From Bacteroidota bacterium (GTDB taxonomy: Bacteria; Bacteroidota; Bacteroidia; Bacteroidales; TTA-H9): a DNA stretch of 64,000 bases. Every line of letters begins with the position of its first letter. Positions within the stretch are counted from its first letter, which is position 1. The stretch covers positions 1 to 64,000 of the forward strand of contig QKGM01000028.1 of the NCBI GenBank assembly GCA_003250395.1. The letters run 5' to 3'. Shown one piece after another: positions 33,858 through 44,339 of this stretch. The translations under genes were made by a program, and so were the position numbers. The notes under the pieces are model-generated. The model did not search any database. It saw only the letters and a list, made by a program, of their open reading frames with translations, and was not told where the DNA came from.

Positions 33858-36164
33858 TCACTCCTTCCAGTTCCCCCACGATTTGGGATACTTCAAACTA
33901 TAGCCAAACCTCAGTCTTACAGTACCTGTCGGAGGAATATTCAGTTTCCATGTCAACACACCTGTCTCTTTCTTTAACACAGCTCCTTCATGATCAAGCA
34001 CTTCAACCTCTATGTCGTTAATTACAGACACAGGGATTTGATCTTCAACGGTAACATTGACCGACCGATCGCGGGTATTACGTAGCGTGATCTCGTAAGT
34101 ACGGGTATCTATCCGCTTACTTCCCGAAAAGGTTTTGCTGCTCAGTTCCTTCAACAAACGTCTTTCAGTAACAAGCCATGGATCGGCACCCAACGAAATC
34201 AGAGCTGTATCGGTCATTTGCTCACCGTCAATCACAGTTTTCCCCACATAGGTATCACCAAACCAGACACCAGCTTCCCCACTTGCCATCATCAGATTGT
34301 CCCACCCCGGAACTGAAACCATCACAAAGGCTTTTCTATTCAGAACAGGGGCTACATAATAATCAGGAGTTACTTTCAATTCATCTTCACCCAGATCGTA
34401 TATATAATCAGCGCCATCGGGAGGTAAGCTTACAGGTTGATCAACTTCAAACTGTTGCATGGCAGGTGTGTCCTTAATCAAGCCTGTTAAATTCTCACGA
34501 TTCTCAACGGTCACCCATTGACCTGGTTTCCCACTCTCTACATAAGGAACCTTTGATGAAATGTTACCAGCTCTTTTATTCGGAAAAATACCTCCTACCG
34601 AGGCAGCTATTCCACTTGATGCCCGGTTTGGCAATCTCTGTATATCCGCTGAAGATATAACCGAAAGATCATCCGCTGGATCATACATCCGCGATACTGT
34701 ATCAGATGAAAGTCGGGATGATCCAATCACTTTTATGCCATCTATGTATGTAATTTCAGCGTTACTACGATTTCCCCTTATATTCTCAGAAATTAACTGG
34801 TTGTCATTCATCTTATCACCGGGTTGAGCATCGGATGAAATATAACCTTTGGTTATGCCCCTGTCTTCACCTTCCCTCTGCAAAATGCTTCCCTGACTGG
34901 CCTCATCATGTTTAACCAACGGCTTTTTATATGTTGTTATTTCAACATCCTCCAAGGTCGTAGCAGATGGAAACAATTGCATATCAAGTTGTTCAATTTT
35001 ACCTGTCCTTACAGTAAAACTCTCTATCTTCCTTGAGGCATACCCGATAAAAGAACATTCAACACTATAGGTGCCGGGAGCCACCGGCCTGATAATATAG
35101 ATACCGTCAAAATCAGTCGTCACAATACCTGCCTGCACACCATCCTCCGATTTAAGAACAACATTGGCGAAAGGAATAGGATCATCGGTTTCTGCATCGG
35201 CAATCCGCCCTGTAAGGATACCCATTGCCCCAGGAACTGTCATAAACCTGTCAAATGTCTGCTTCGGCCTACGACCAGTTATCGATTTAGCTATGACAGG
35301 CTCATCCTGCAACATGATCTTCACAGGTCTAAGAACCGGCTTATCGCTGCTTTGCCTTGGATTGGCAGTAGCAAACTTCATTCTTACATCTGCCCAGGAC
35401 TCAGTAGTTGAGTTAGAGGCTACGGCTCTTCGTGTTAGTCTCAGGGGACCAGAGGGGTCTTCCAGCCTTAAGTCATAAATAGGTTTCCAGTGAGCCTGTC
35501 TGGTGAAATAAGAGACCAGCAATTTACCTTTGCATTCTTTTTCACATTGCAGTAAGATATCCGCTTCATTGACTACACCCGCATCATTATCAGGACCAGC
35601 CGCTTTCGCATTCCTAAGCTGTTCTATTCTGACATAAGCCTCCTGTATCTTCAGTTCCAACCTGCTTTTCTCAGGCATCAACTCACTCAACCTCAACCGG
35701 TAATATTCAATTGCTGCTCTCAACTCTTCCGGTTTCAGCGATTTTTTCACACCACCAAGTACCTTATTCTTGTCTAAAAAATTCAACTCCATATCAATAA
35801 CACGAATTCGATCCTTCAGTTTTGCTCTAAGTCCTTCCCACACAGCCAGGGAATCGTCCAGAGCCCTGTTGAACTGAACAGGGTCGGTATGGCTGATGGT
35901 CTCACGGAAGCTGACCGAAAGTATAGTCGCATCACCAATACACTTTACCTGTAAAGTAGCAGGATCAATTCCTTCAGCCAAACCACTGAGCTTTACCTTA
36001 TGTATCCCTGAACCCAACGCATATTCGGCCTGACGAGTTACCTGTGCACCAGCCGGATACATTGTTACTACCACAGGAACAGACTTCAATAGTAATGTGT
36101 CGGTCTCGCCTGAGAGTATAAACGGAAATAATAAGGCAGTAAAACAGGCTGCTATATTTTTCAT
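33858..36164 (-). CDS. DUF4139/MuiA-like protein with carboxypeptidase-regulatory and plug-like insert
   Basis: The 768-residue protein has a signal peptide (about 1-19) and a DUF4140 N-terminal strand domain with PVVVTMYPAGAQVTRQAEY. A coiled-coil region (about 95-185) and the first part of DUF4139 (VSYFTRQAHWKPIYDLRL) follow. From about residue 310 to 570 it carries a foreign-looking insert. This is a CarboxypepD_reg-like beta sandwich (LTGRIADAETDDPIPFANVVL to SYSVECSFIGYASRKIESF-like strands), then a segment like the N terminus of a TonB plug (TTLEDVEITTYKKP, NAEITYIDGIKVIG). DUF4139 then resumes to the end (VTVEDQIPVS, LKYPKSWGNWKE). MuiA-like proteins have no firm function. It follows its smaller paralogue by 18 bp. 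Confidence 0.75.
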   Translation of the reverse strand: MKNIAACFTALLFPFILSGETDTLLLKSVPVVVTMYPAGAQVTRQAEYALGSGIHKVKLSGLAEGIDPATLQVKCIGDATILSVSFRETISHTDPVQFNRALDDSLAVWEGLRAKLKDRIRVIDMELNFLDKNKVLGGVKKSLKPEELRAAIEYYRLRLSELMPEKSRLELKIQEAYVRIEQLRNAKAAGPDNDAGVVNEADILLQCEKECKGKLLVSYFTRQAHWKPIYDLRLEDPSGPLRLTRRAVASNSTTESWADVRMKFATANPRQSSDKPVLRPVKIMLQDEPVIAKSITGRRPKQTFDRFMTVPGAMGILTGRIADAETDDPIPFANVVLKSEDGVQAGIVTTDFDGIYIIRPVAPGTYSVECSFIGYASRKIESFTVRTGKIEQLDMQLFPSATTLEDVEITTYKKPLVKHDEASQGSILQREGEDRGITKGYISSDAQPGDKMNDNQLISENIRGNRSNAEITYIDGIKVIGSSRLSSDTVSRMYDPADDLSVISSADIQRLPNRASSGIAASVGGIFPNKRAGNISSKVPYVESGKPGQWVTVENRENLTGLIKDTPAMQQFEVDQPVSLPPDGADYIYDLGEDELKVTPDYYVAPVLNRKAFVMVSVPGWDNLMMASGEAGVWFGDTYVGKTVIDGEQMTDTALISLGADPWLVTERRLLKELSSKTFSGSKRIDTRTYEITLRNTRDRSVNVTVEDQIPVSVINDIEVEVLDHEGAVLKKETGVLTWKLNIPPTGTVRLRFGYSLKYPKSWGNWKE

Positions 36165-36182
36165 GATTTCAGTTTTTAAGAA

Positions 36183-37799
36183 TTAGTCAATGAGATTACC
36201 AACCGACTTAGGGTATTTCACCTCATACCTGAAAATGACTTTTTTCGTCTGCGAGGGTTCTATTGCCACGATCCATATCAGCCTGCCGTTTTCCTTATCG
36301 AATATTGCGCCATCTTGTTCTGTCAGTTTCACCTCTATATCATCTACCTGCGATACAGGCACCTGGTCTTCTATTCTTACCAATACGGCCTCGGGTTTGG
36401 TATTACGGACAGATATCTCGTATGCTCGTAAGCTTTTTCGTGAAGAACCGAAACTCTGATCTGAGGTGAACTCCTTTAACCTTTTCCGCTCAACCAGGAT
36501 ATAAGGATCGCGCCCCATACTCAGTTCCAGCGTATCAGCAGTCTGTTCTGCATCAAGCCACGACTGCCCGATATAGGTTCCCTCAAAAAAGAGATTCATT
36601 GTCCCGCTGAGCAGGTCGTACGACTCCCAATTCGGAATGCGGGCCACTACAAAAGCAGCAGCCTCTTTCGAGGGGACAGTCTGAAATTCGAATTGTCCTG
36701 GCATATCTGTTTCTCCCATCGAAACGAAATAGACCTTGCCATCTGAACGGATAGAGTACGGGAGAGCAATTTTAAAATCACGCTGTAAACCACTAATAAA
36801 AGCTGTTGTAGGTTTTAGAGAAGGTGTCTGCCTTGAAATTACATTTGCCGACTGCTGAGATGGCGTATTTTCGCGAGCCATTTTATAGTACGCTTCATTC
36901 AAGGCAATGTATTGTCTGGCAGCCGGCTTTACAAACGATCTGCTGTTAAGATACGCAGGCCACAATTCAGGTCTTCGTCCCGACAGGTTAGGATTCGAGG
37001 ATGATAGAGTTAATTTTACATTATTCCAGTCCTCTCCAGTGCTTTGCGAAACTTCGGCCTTCCTGACCAACTTTACCGGATGGTCAACATCTTCAACCCT
37101 TAAATCATACAAAGGGCGCCATCCGGCCCCGGAAGTAAAGTAACTAAGGATGATCTTTCCTGAAGTCTCTATACCGGATCTCACTAACACATCAATCTCT
37201 GTGGTCTGATCAACAGCACCCTGACTTCGTATATTCTCAAGTTGAGCTTTTATCTTCTCTTCTTCTTTTGTCAGCTGTTCAAGTTTCTTATCTGCTTCTC
37301 TGCGATGTGTCTTCAGGTCGGTTAGCCTGTTATGGAAGAAATCGGCCATCTGTTGCAACTGGATCAGACTTACACCATTCTGTTCTGTTCCTATCGATTG
37401 GTTAGCCATCAACATAATCTCTTCCTTTTCATAGACACCATTCATCGCACGCGTGTTGGCAATGTCGGCACGAATATCATCCAGGTTATGTTGCAGAGCA
37501 TCAACCTCAGCAGCTGGAACCTGAGGCTGCATATAATCAGTAGTGGAGTTAACGCTGATAACTTCAAATTGCCCGACATTTTTAACCTGAATGCTTCCCT
37601 TGTCGATGAGTGATGAGAGGCCGGTAAACCTGAGGTAACAATCTCCACGTGGCACTATTAACTTACCGCTACGTTCAACCTGGGCACCAGACGGGTAAAC
37701 AGTTACATTGTCAACCCTGGTTTGAACAATTTTCTCAGGAGACTGGGCTATCAACAATATTGGCACAAGCCCAAAAATGGTTAAAAAGAGGTTTCTCAT
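36183..37799 (-). CDS. DUF4139/MuiA-like protein, simple form
   Basis: The 538-residue protein has a signal peptide (about 1-18), a DUF4140 domain (VDNVTVYPSGAQVERSGKLI), a coiled coil (about 85-190, rich in Lys/Glu), and a DUF4139 domain from ILSYFTSGAGWRPLYDLRVED to VKYPKSVGNLID. It is a paralogue of the next gene without the insert; both end in the same KYPKS motif. It is probably periplasmic. The name mucoidy inhibitor A comes from an early E. coli observation and does not define a reaction. It is the first gene of a two-gene operon. Confidence 0.8.
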   Translation of the reverse strand: MRNLFLTIFGLVPILLIAQSPEKIVQTRVDNVTVYPSGAQVERSGKLIVPRGDCYLRFTGLSSLIDKGSIQVKNVGQFEVISVNSTTDYMQPQVPAAEVDALQHNLDDIRADIANTRAMNGVYEKEEIMLMANQSIGTEQNGVSLIQLQQMADFFHNRLTDLKTHRREADKKLEQLTKEEEKIKAQLENIRSQGAVDQTTEIDVLVRSGIETSGKIILSYFTSGAGWRPLYDLRVEDVDHPVKLVRKAEVSQSTGEDWNNVKLTLSSSNPNLSGRRPELWPAYLNSRSFVKPAARQYIALNEAYYKMARENTPSQQSANVISRQTPSLKPTTAFISGLQRDFKIALPYSIRSDGKVYFVSMGETDMPGQFEFQTVPSKEAAAFVVARIPNWESYDLLSGTMNLFFEGTYIGQSWLDAEQTADTLELSMGRDPYILVERKRLKEFTSDQSFGSSRKSLRAYEISVRNTKPEAVLVRIEDQVPVSQVDDIEVKLTEQDGAIFDKENGRLIWIVAIEPSQTKKVIFRYEVKYPKSVGNLID

Positions 37800-38745
37800 A
37801 ACTCAGATATTTTAAGGTGTAATTTTTAACTTATTAAAAGACGTAACCAGAATAGGTTTAGTATAACTACTACACAAAGAAATCATGGATTTCTAACACG
37901 GGCATCTTTGTGCAAATTAATCACTTTTTTGTCTATATCTCAACTTTTGTATCTGCCTGAAGCCTTTAAATCCTGGCGCCAAATTGTTGATCAAACACAC
38001 AAAGAACTTTATTCATTCATTTGGATTCCGCTGAAACCATGTTGATCTTATCCAACCATGAATAAGCACCCCGGGGATGCAAGGAAGCCGTATTTAAACA
38101 AAAGCAGTAATGTCACATAACATCACTTTGTTCAGATTTCCTATATCAGGCCTGATGACGTTAACCGCTTACTCTCAAACGACTGCAGAAATCAGTACAA
38201 TTTACTTAAAACTGCCTTAAAGGCTTTCAGACATATTACCAAAACAAACATATTGAAAAAATCGTTGTTTATCATTACGTCAGGTATTTTACAGAAACAG
38301 GTTAGTTTTCATAATATCCGTAATGCATTTGAGCTCTTTGTTGATTGCATCAGGAAAGGACAGATGAACCGGAACACAAAGTAAGTAATATATAATTCTT
38401 TCAACCGGGTACATACTCGGCAGGTTTATATAAAACCAGATGTTAAAACATCTAAACAGGACACACTTATTAAAAATACTGAGAATCAGGACGAGTTCAT
38501 GAAATGAAGCTCCAGATCGAGATCGGTTAGATTTAAAAGGTCACGACGAAATAGTTTTGTCAGAATAGAATTTGCTGGCAAAAGTTGACAAAACTGCCTT
38601 CCCGGCAAAACTCTTATTAACTTTGGATAGATGCTACAGAGCCTAAATAATTTTTTATATAAAAATTGAAACGCCCAAGATAAGAAATGAGCTCCAGTGA
38701 TAGAATCTTGGAAGAATTCATCTCAATAATATAGAGAGAAAACCT
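37800..38745. other. 946-bp gene-free stretch upstream of the hybrid kinase
   Basis: Both flanking genes start from it: the DUF4139 operon leftwards and the kinase rightwards. I find no long frame, no tRNA-like fold and no exact TAnnTTTG box close to either start. It must hold both promoters. It is AT-rich throughout with no obvious repeats. Confidence 0.4.
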
Positions 38746-41700
38746 ATGAAGAATATTAACAATTGGCTGGCCTGGGCAATATTAACGGCTGGATTGCTGG
38801 TAACTTACGCTGCTACAATTTATATAAAATCTGAAATAGATATAAAAGATAAATCAGAATTTACGTTCGAATGCAAAGAGATTGCCAGTAAGCTGGATTT
38901 GCGTCTGCACGCATACGCACAGTTACTTCGAAGCGGAGCAGCTTATATTTCCTCCTCTGATACGATTACCCGTGAAGAATGGAGAAGCTTTATTAAACAA
39001 TCAAAAGTTTACCTGAATTTACCGGGAATTCAGGCTATAGGTTACTCTTTAAAACTTGAAAAAAAGGAATTATACGGCCATAATACAAGTCTGCAACAAT
39101 TAGGATTCACGGATTATAAAGTCTGGCCGGAGGGTAAGAATGAAGTATATTCATCCGTAATTCTGCTTGAACCCTTCACTGAAAGCAATCAAAACATGAT
39201 TGGATACGATCTTATGACTGAAGATGTGTTCAAAGAAGCCATGGAAAGTGCCGGGGATAATGATATAGCAGCCCTTACAGGAAAAATCATTAAACCTTTT
39301 CGTATCAAAGCAGATGAGCAGTCCGACAATATAATGTTTGCGCCGGTATATCGTGCAGGTTCATCAATATCAACAGTCGAACAGCGTAGATCAGAACTTA
39401 TCGGCTGGGTTTTTAGTCCAAACAGCATGATGAATATTATTTCAGGTATATTGATCAATTGGGAAACTATTGATAAAATTGGCAGATACAGATTACATAT
39501 TTATGACGGGTTGAATTGTACAGCCCAAACATTGCTATATGAATCAACTAAGGTACAACCAAATACAAAAAAAGAGGATTTTAGGTTCACTCTGATTTTA
39601 CCCATTGATTTCAACAAGCATCAGTGGACATTGCTATTTACACAAAAGAAAGGGAATTTACTTTATGAATTTGCAGGAGCATGGATCATACTGATCAGTG
39701 GAGTTATTATAAGTGTTTTACTGTTTCTACTCACCCGCTCACTAATTGGCACAAAGAACAGGGCACAGAATATAGCTGAGGAATTAACAGTCGAGTTAAA
39801 AGAAAGCGAACGTGTACTGAAAGAGTCACAGAAAATAGCGATGCTTGGCAATTATCGCTTAGATTTACAAACATATATTTGGTCAAGCTCAGAAATTCTG
39901 GATGCGATATTTGGAATTGACAGTAATTATGTTCATTCTGTTGATGGCTGGTTATCTCTCATTCATCCCGACTTTCGGGATTCCATAACAGAGAATCTCA
40001 ACACAACGATTAAGGAGAAAGGTGTACTGGATATCAAATATAAGATTATAAGGAAAAACGACAAAGAAGAGAGATGGTTACATGGGCGTGGCAAATTTGA
40101 ATATGATGCAAGAGGAAATCCGGTTGCATTAATTGGTACAGTTACAGATATTACCGATTTAAAACTTGCAGAAGAACGCCTGTACATAAGTCACGAATTG
40201 TATCGCAGCCTGTTCGAGAATGCACCAATCGGCATATACCAGACTACACCCGAGGGGAGAATTATCAACGCAAACCCAACCTTGCTTGGAATGCTAAAAT
40301 TCAGCTCATTAACTGAATTACAAAAAAGAAACCTTGCAATTGAAGGTTATTGCAAAAATTCTCCAGTATCCCATGAAGAATTCATCATGAGGATACAACA
40401 GTACGGATACGCCAAGGACGTAGAAGGGTGCTGGCTGACAAGTACGGGAGAAGAAATACCAATACGTGAGAATGCAAGAATCGTAAAAGACACCACAGGA
40501 TCAGCATTATTCTTCGAGGGAACCGTAGAAGATATTACCGAACAAAAAAAGGCTCAGAAATTACTTAAGGAAAGCGAAAACAGACTACGTTCAATCATAG
40601 AGGCATCACCTGTACCACTATTAATAGCAAATATCGATAACAACACCGTAGTAATGGCAAATGAAAGCATGGGCAGGCTTTTCAAAATCTCAATGTCTGA
40701 AATTACTCATCGCGAATGGAACGACTTTTTCCCCAACGGAGACATATTTAAAACATTAATAGCATCATTGAAATCTAACAATTTTATTGACAATTATGAA
40801 ATGATCTTACAGAAATCTGACGGGGAATCGTTCTGGTGCTCTGTTTCTCTTCAGTTAATGTCGAATGACAACGAACAAATGGTAATTGCCGGATTTCATG
40901 ATATAACCAAAACCAAGAATACCGAAGAAGAAATAATGAAACACAGGGAAAACCTTGAGGAAATGGTAGCCCAAAGAACCCGTGAATTAACGATTTCCCA
41001 ACAAAAACTTCAGCAAAGTATAAAGGACATTTCAGATTACAAACTGGCACTGGATGAATCGGGAATCGTAGAAATAACCGATAAGAACGGGATAATAAAT
41101 TATGTTAACAACAATTTCTGCAAGATATCAAAATATTCGAGAGAGGAGCTTATAGGGAAAAACCATAATATGCTGAACTCAGGGTTTCACCCTGTAGAAT
41201 TTTTCGCTGAAATGTGGCGTACTATTTCACAGGGAGAGATATGGCGGGGAGAAATAAAAAACAGGGCCAAAGATGGAAAATACTACTGGGTTGATTCGAC
41301 CATTATCCCCTTTCTTGATTCAGATAAAAAACCCTATCAATATGTTTCGGTCAGGTTTGATATTACCTTCAGAAAAACTTTTGAGACAGATCTGATTAAA
41401 TCGAAAGAAGAAGCTGATTTATCTAACAGGGCGAAAAGCGAGTTCCTGGCCAACATGAGTCATGAAATCAGGACTCCGATGAATGCTATAATCGGATTTT
41501 CGGAGCTACTTACAAAATCTGTTCAAAACGAGAAACAACTTTCACAGATAGAATCTATTCATAGCAGCGGAAAGAGGCTTCTCCGGCTCATAAATGACAT
41601 TCTGGATCTTTCGAAAATAGAATCAGGAGAGATTGAAATTATCCCATCTCCTGTAAATCTGAGAATAATTGCTGCAGAAATCAGGAATATATTCTCACTT

Positions 41701-42894
41701 AAGATAAAAGAGAAGAGAATAGTACTAAAAATAGACATCAAAAAAGCAGTTCCAAAAGTATTGCTAATAGATGAGGTACGGATTCGCCAGATATTATTTA
41801 ATCTGATTGACAATGCAATAAAATTTACAGAGAAAGGACTTATAACTCTGTGCTTCGATATAATTAAAGGGCGTAAAACTGATGAATTCGTTACATTAAA
41901 GTTTCATATTAAAGATACCGGGATCGGTATTCCACCCGACCAACAAAAGTTAATTTTTGATCCGTTTATCCAAACAAAAGGTCAAAATGCCGCAAAATAT
42001 GGTGGAACAGGGTTAGGGCTTTCCATAACAAAAAAACTAATCGAGAAAATGGATGGTTCGATCAGCCTTGAAAGCGAAGAAGGAAAAGGAAGCACTTTTA
42101 GTATTGAAATGAAAAATGTTCGTGTTATAGAAACAGAGACTAAAGCTGACCAGGAAGAATCTGATAAATCAACTATTATCTTTGATCCTGCAAAAATACT
42201 TATTGTAGATGACAACGATGAAAACCGAAAACTCATTATTGATATTCTGGAAGAATCTCCATTAACATTACTTCAGGCAGAGAATGGAAAAGAAGCTATT
42301 GATATTACCAAAAAAAACATTCCCGATTTAATACTAATGGACTTACGTATGCCAGTAATGGGTGGATTTGAAGCTACTGAATTGCTAAAAAATGATGATT
42401 CTACAAAATCAATACCTATCCTGGCACTAACTGCATCAATCAAAAGCCTGAAAGAAAAAGAAAACCTCCAGGTAATATTTGACGAACACCTGTTGAAACC
42501 AATCAAAAAAGCCGACCTTTTAGACTTGCTTACAAAATATCTGAAATACAGAAAAACAGATATTAATGAATCTGATCTCCCTATTGAACCAGATATAACC
42601 ATGGAAGAGTTGCCAAAAGATCAGAGGGAAAAATTACCAGAATTACTGGCTATATTAGAATCAGAAATTCTTCCTGAATATGAAATAATCATTAAAAACC
42701 AGGTGATTAATGAAATAGAGCTATTCGGCAAAAAAATACAAACCATTTTAAAAGAGAAGCATCTCCAGATACTCCTTGATTATTGCAACGAAATTGAGAT
42801 ATACGCCGAACGCTTTGACTTCGAGAAATTGATGCAGACTGTCAGAAAGTTTCCTGCAATATTCAAATGGTTACAATCACAGAAAACAACCTAA
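38746..42894 (+). CDS. CHASE/multi-PAS hybrid sensor histidine kinase
   Basis: The 1,382-residue protein has helix 1 (about 10-28), a periplasmic CHASE domain (about 75-230, with LNLPGIQAIGYSLKL), and helix 2 (about 310-330). Four PAS domains follow at about 360-470, 480-600, 610-730 and 770-880. HisKA has phospho-His906 in FLANMSHEIRTPMNAIIG, and HATPase has NLIDNAIKFTEK, DTGIGIP and GGTGLGLSI. A receiver has Asp1199 in LILMDLRMP. A helical C-terminal region (about 1285-1382) lacks a clear HPt histidine. CHASE domains bind small extracellular signals such as cytokinin-like ligands or fatty acids. The ligand here is unknown. The next gene is the likely partner. Confidence 0.85.
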   Translation: MKNINNWLAWAILTAGLLVTYAATIYIKSEIDIKDKSEFTFECKEIASKLDLRLHAYAQLLRSGAAYISSSDTITREEWRSFIKQSKVYLNLPGIQAIGYSLKLEKKELYGHNTSLQQLGFTDYKVWPEGKNEVYSSVILLEPFTESNQNMIGYDLMTEDVFKEAMESAGDNDIAALTGKIIKPFRIKADEQSDNIMFAPVYRAGSSISTVEQRRSELIGWVFSPNSMMNIISGILINWETIDKIGRYRLHIYDGLNCTAQTLLYESTKVQPNTKKEDFRFTLILPIDFNKHQWTLLFTQKKGNLLYEFAGAWIILISGVIISVLLFLLTRSLIGTKNRAQNIAEELTVELKESERVLKESQKIAMLGNYRLDLQTYIWSSSEILDAIFGIDSNYVHSVDGWLSLIHPDFRDSITENLNTTIKEKGVLDIKYKIIRKNDKEERWLHGRGKFEYDARGNPVALIGTVTDITDLKLAEERLYISHELYRSLFENAPIGIYQTTPEGRIINANPTLLGMLKFSSLTELQKRNLAIEGYCKNSPVSHEEFIMRIQQYGYAKDVEGCWLTSTGEEIPIRENARIVKDTTGSALFFEGTVEDITEQKKAQKLLKESENRLRSIIEASPVPLLIANIDNNTVVMANESMGRLFKISMSEITHREWNDFFPNGDIFKTLIASLKSNNFIDNYEMILQKSDGESFWCSVSLQLMSNDNEQMVIAGFHDITKTKNTEEEIMKHRENLEEMVAQRTRELTISQQKLQQSIKDISDYKLALDESGIVEITDKNGIINYVNNNFCKISKYSREELIGKNHNMLNSGFHPVEFFAEMWRTISQGEIWRGEIKNRAKDGKYYWVDSTIIPFLDSDKKPYQYVSVRFDITFRKTFETDLIKSKEEADLSNRAKSEFLANMSHEIRTPMNAIIGFSELLTKSVQNEKQLSQIESIHSSGKRLLRLINDILDLSKIESGEIEIIPSPVNLRIIAAEIRNIFSLKIKEKRIVLKIDIKKAVPKVLLIDEVRIRQILFNLIDNAIKFTEKGLITLCFDIIKGRKTDEFVTLKFHIKDTGIGIPPDQQKLIFDPFIQTKGQNAAKYGGTGLGLSITKKLIEKMDGSISLESEEGKGSTFSIEMKNVRVIETETKADQEESDKSTIIFDPAKILIVDDNDENRKLIIDILEESPLTLLQAENGKEAIDITKKNIPDLILMDLRMPVMGGFEATELLKNDDSTKSIPILALTASIKSLKEKENLQVIFDEHLLKPIKKADLLDLLTKYLKYRKTDINESDLPIEPDITMEELPKDQREKLPELLAILESEILPEYEIIIKNQVINEIELFGKKIQTILKEKHLQILLDYCNEIEIYAERFDFEKLMQTVRKFPAIFKWLQSQKTT

Positions 42895-42942
42895 AACAAC
42901 TGAATAAATAAATCATTAACCAACCTAAAAATTTTCGCGGCT

Positions 42943-44106
42943 ATGGAAATAAATAACAAATCGAATTACAAAATCCTAATTGTCGATGACGAACAAAAAA
43001 ACATACAGATACTTGGAAGTATTTTGCGACAGGAAAACTATATAATTGGCGTGGCGACAAACGGAAAACAAGCAATAAACGCTCTTCTGGATGCAGGCGA
43101 CTATGATATGGTGTTACTCGATGTAAACATGCCCGTAATGGATGGGTTTTCAGCATGTAAAGTTATCAGGGAACAGGAAAGCCTTAAGGATTTGCCTGTC
43201 ATTTTCCTAACTGCGTTTGTTGATAGTGAATCAATTGTTAATGGCTTTGAAATTGGAGGTCAGGACTATATTACAAAACCTTTCAATTCGAAAGAATTAC
43301 TTGCCAGAATAAACACTCATCTCGAGCTGAAACAGAGTAAGGATCAGCTTAAGCAAGTCAATAAATGGCTTGAAAAGAAGGTAAAGGAAAGAACTATTGA
43401 ACTAGCTTCTGCTAACAGCAAACTTCTTCAGCTTGATAATGCCAAATCAGAATTTCTTAACATTATTAGCCACGAAATAAGAACTCCGCTAAATGGTATA
43501 ATTGGAGCTATATCAATACTGAATGATTCTCAGCTGCCAGAAGAGGTAATAGAAATGTTTGAGATTCTGGATACATCAGCAAAAAGGCTGGAAGATTTTT
43601 CATATAAAGCGCTTGATATTTCCTATTTCAACACGATGGGAACAGATGCACTAAAGCTGAACAAAAACAATATAAACGAGTTAATTAAACAAATAATTCC
43701 ACAGTTTACAGATATCACTACACAAAAGAACATTTCAATCGTTCTGGATACTGCGAAAAACTATCCCACAGCACTTTCTGATGAGCAGTATATTAAAAAA
43801 TGCTTTACTTATATAATTGATAATGCACTGAGATTTGGCAGTAAAAATTCTCAGGTGGTTATTAAAACAATGGTTCAGGAAGAAAGCTTACTAATTTCAG
43901 TGGAGGATGAAGGGAGCCAGTTTCCTGAAGATTTCAATATAACTAACATGAAGCCTTTTAGTAATAGGTCACATATAGATTTTAATCCTGGATTATCTCT
44001 TTTCTTGTGCAAACAAATTGTTGAAGCACATAAAGGGAGGTTGGAAATTATTAATACGATAAAAGGGGCGATAGTAAACATAATAATACCGGCTGAACCA
44101 TCCTGA
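42943..44106 (+). CDS. Response regulator fused to a histidine kinase (REC-HisKA-HATPase)
   Basis: The 387-residue cytosolic protein has a receiver (about 10-128, ILIVDDEQKN, Asp60 in LLDVNMP, Thr and Lys in FLTAF and ITKPF), a linker coiled coil, then HisKA with His177 in FLNIISHEIRTPLNG and a short HATPase domain (IIDNALRFGSKNSQ, SVEDEGSQF, GLSLFLCKQIVE). The ATP lid glycines are reduced compared with canonical kinases. It lies 48 bp after the hybrid kinase and may receive phosphate from it and relay onward. No DNA-binding output is present in either protein. Confidence 0.85.
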   Translation: MEINNKSNYKILIVDDEQKNIQILGSILRQENYIIGVATNGKQAINALLDAGDYDMVLLDVNMPVMDGFSACKVIREQESLKDLPVIFLTAFVDSESIVNGFEIGGQDYITKPFNSKELLARINTHLELKQSKDQLKQVNKWLEKKVKERTIELASANSKLLQLDNAKSEFLNIISHEIRTPLNGIIGAISILNDSQLPEEVIEMFEILDTSAKRLEDFSYKALDISYFNTMGTDALKLNKNNINELIKQIIPQFTDITTQKNISIVLDTAKNYPTALSDEQYIKKCFTYIIDNALRFGSKNSQVVIKTMVQEESLLISVEDEGSQFPEDFNITNMKPFSNRSHIDFNPGLSLFLCKQIVEAHKGRLEIINTIKGAIVNIIIPAEPS

Positions 44107-44339
44107 CATGAAATCAGACCAACAAAAGTTAAAAGAACATTCATGTAGATAAAATAATAACACACCAGGTATTAAGTCCGTCAGACAAAATAAACTCAAA
44201 TTGCCAACCGTTCGCGGTATCAACAGATAACAAGAGCGATGGTAATTCTCCTTTCCTGATTTAATTACACAATTTTAAAAAATTGATACCTTAATAGATG
44301 GTAAAACCAAGAAATTAAAAGATGGGTTAAGACTCATTT
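44107..44339. other. Intergenic gap between convergent genes
   Basis: No gene. A short palindrome, CAATTTTAAAAAATTG near 44272, may act as a weak terminator. Confidence 0.3.
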
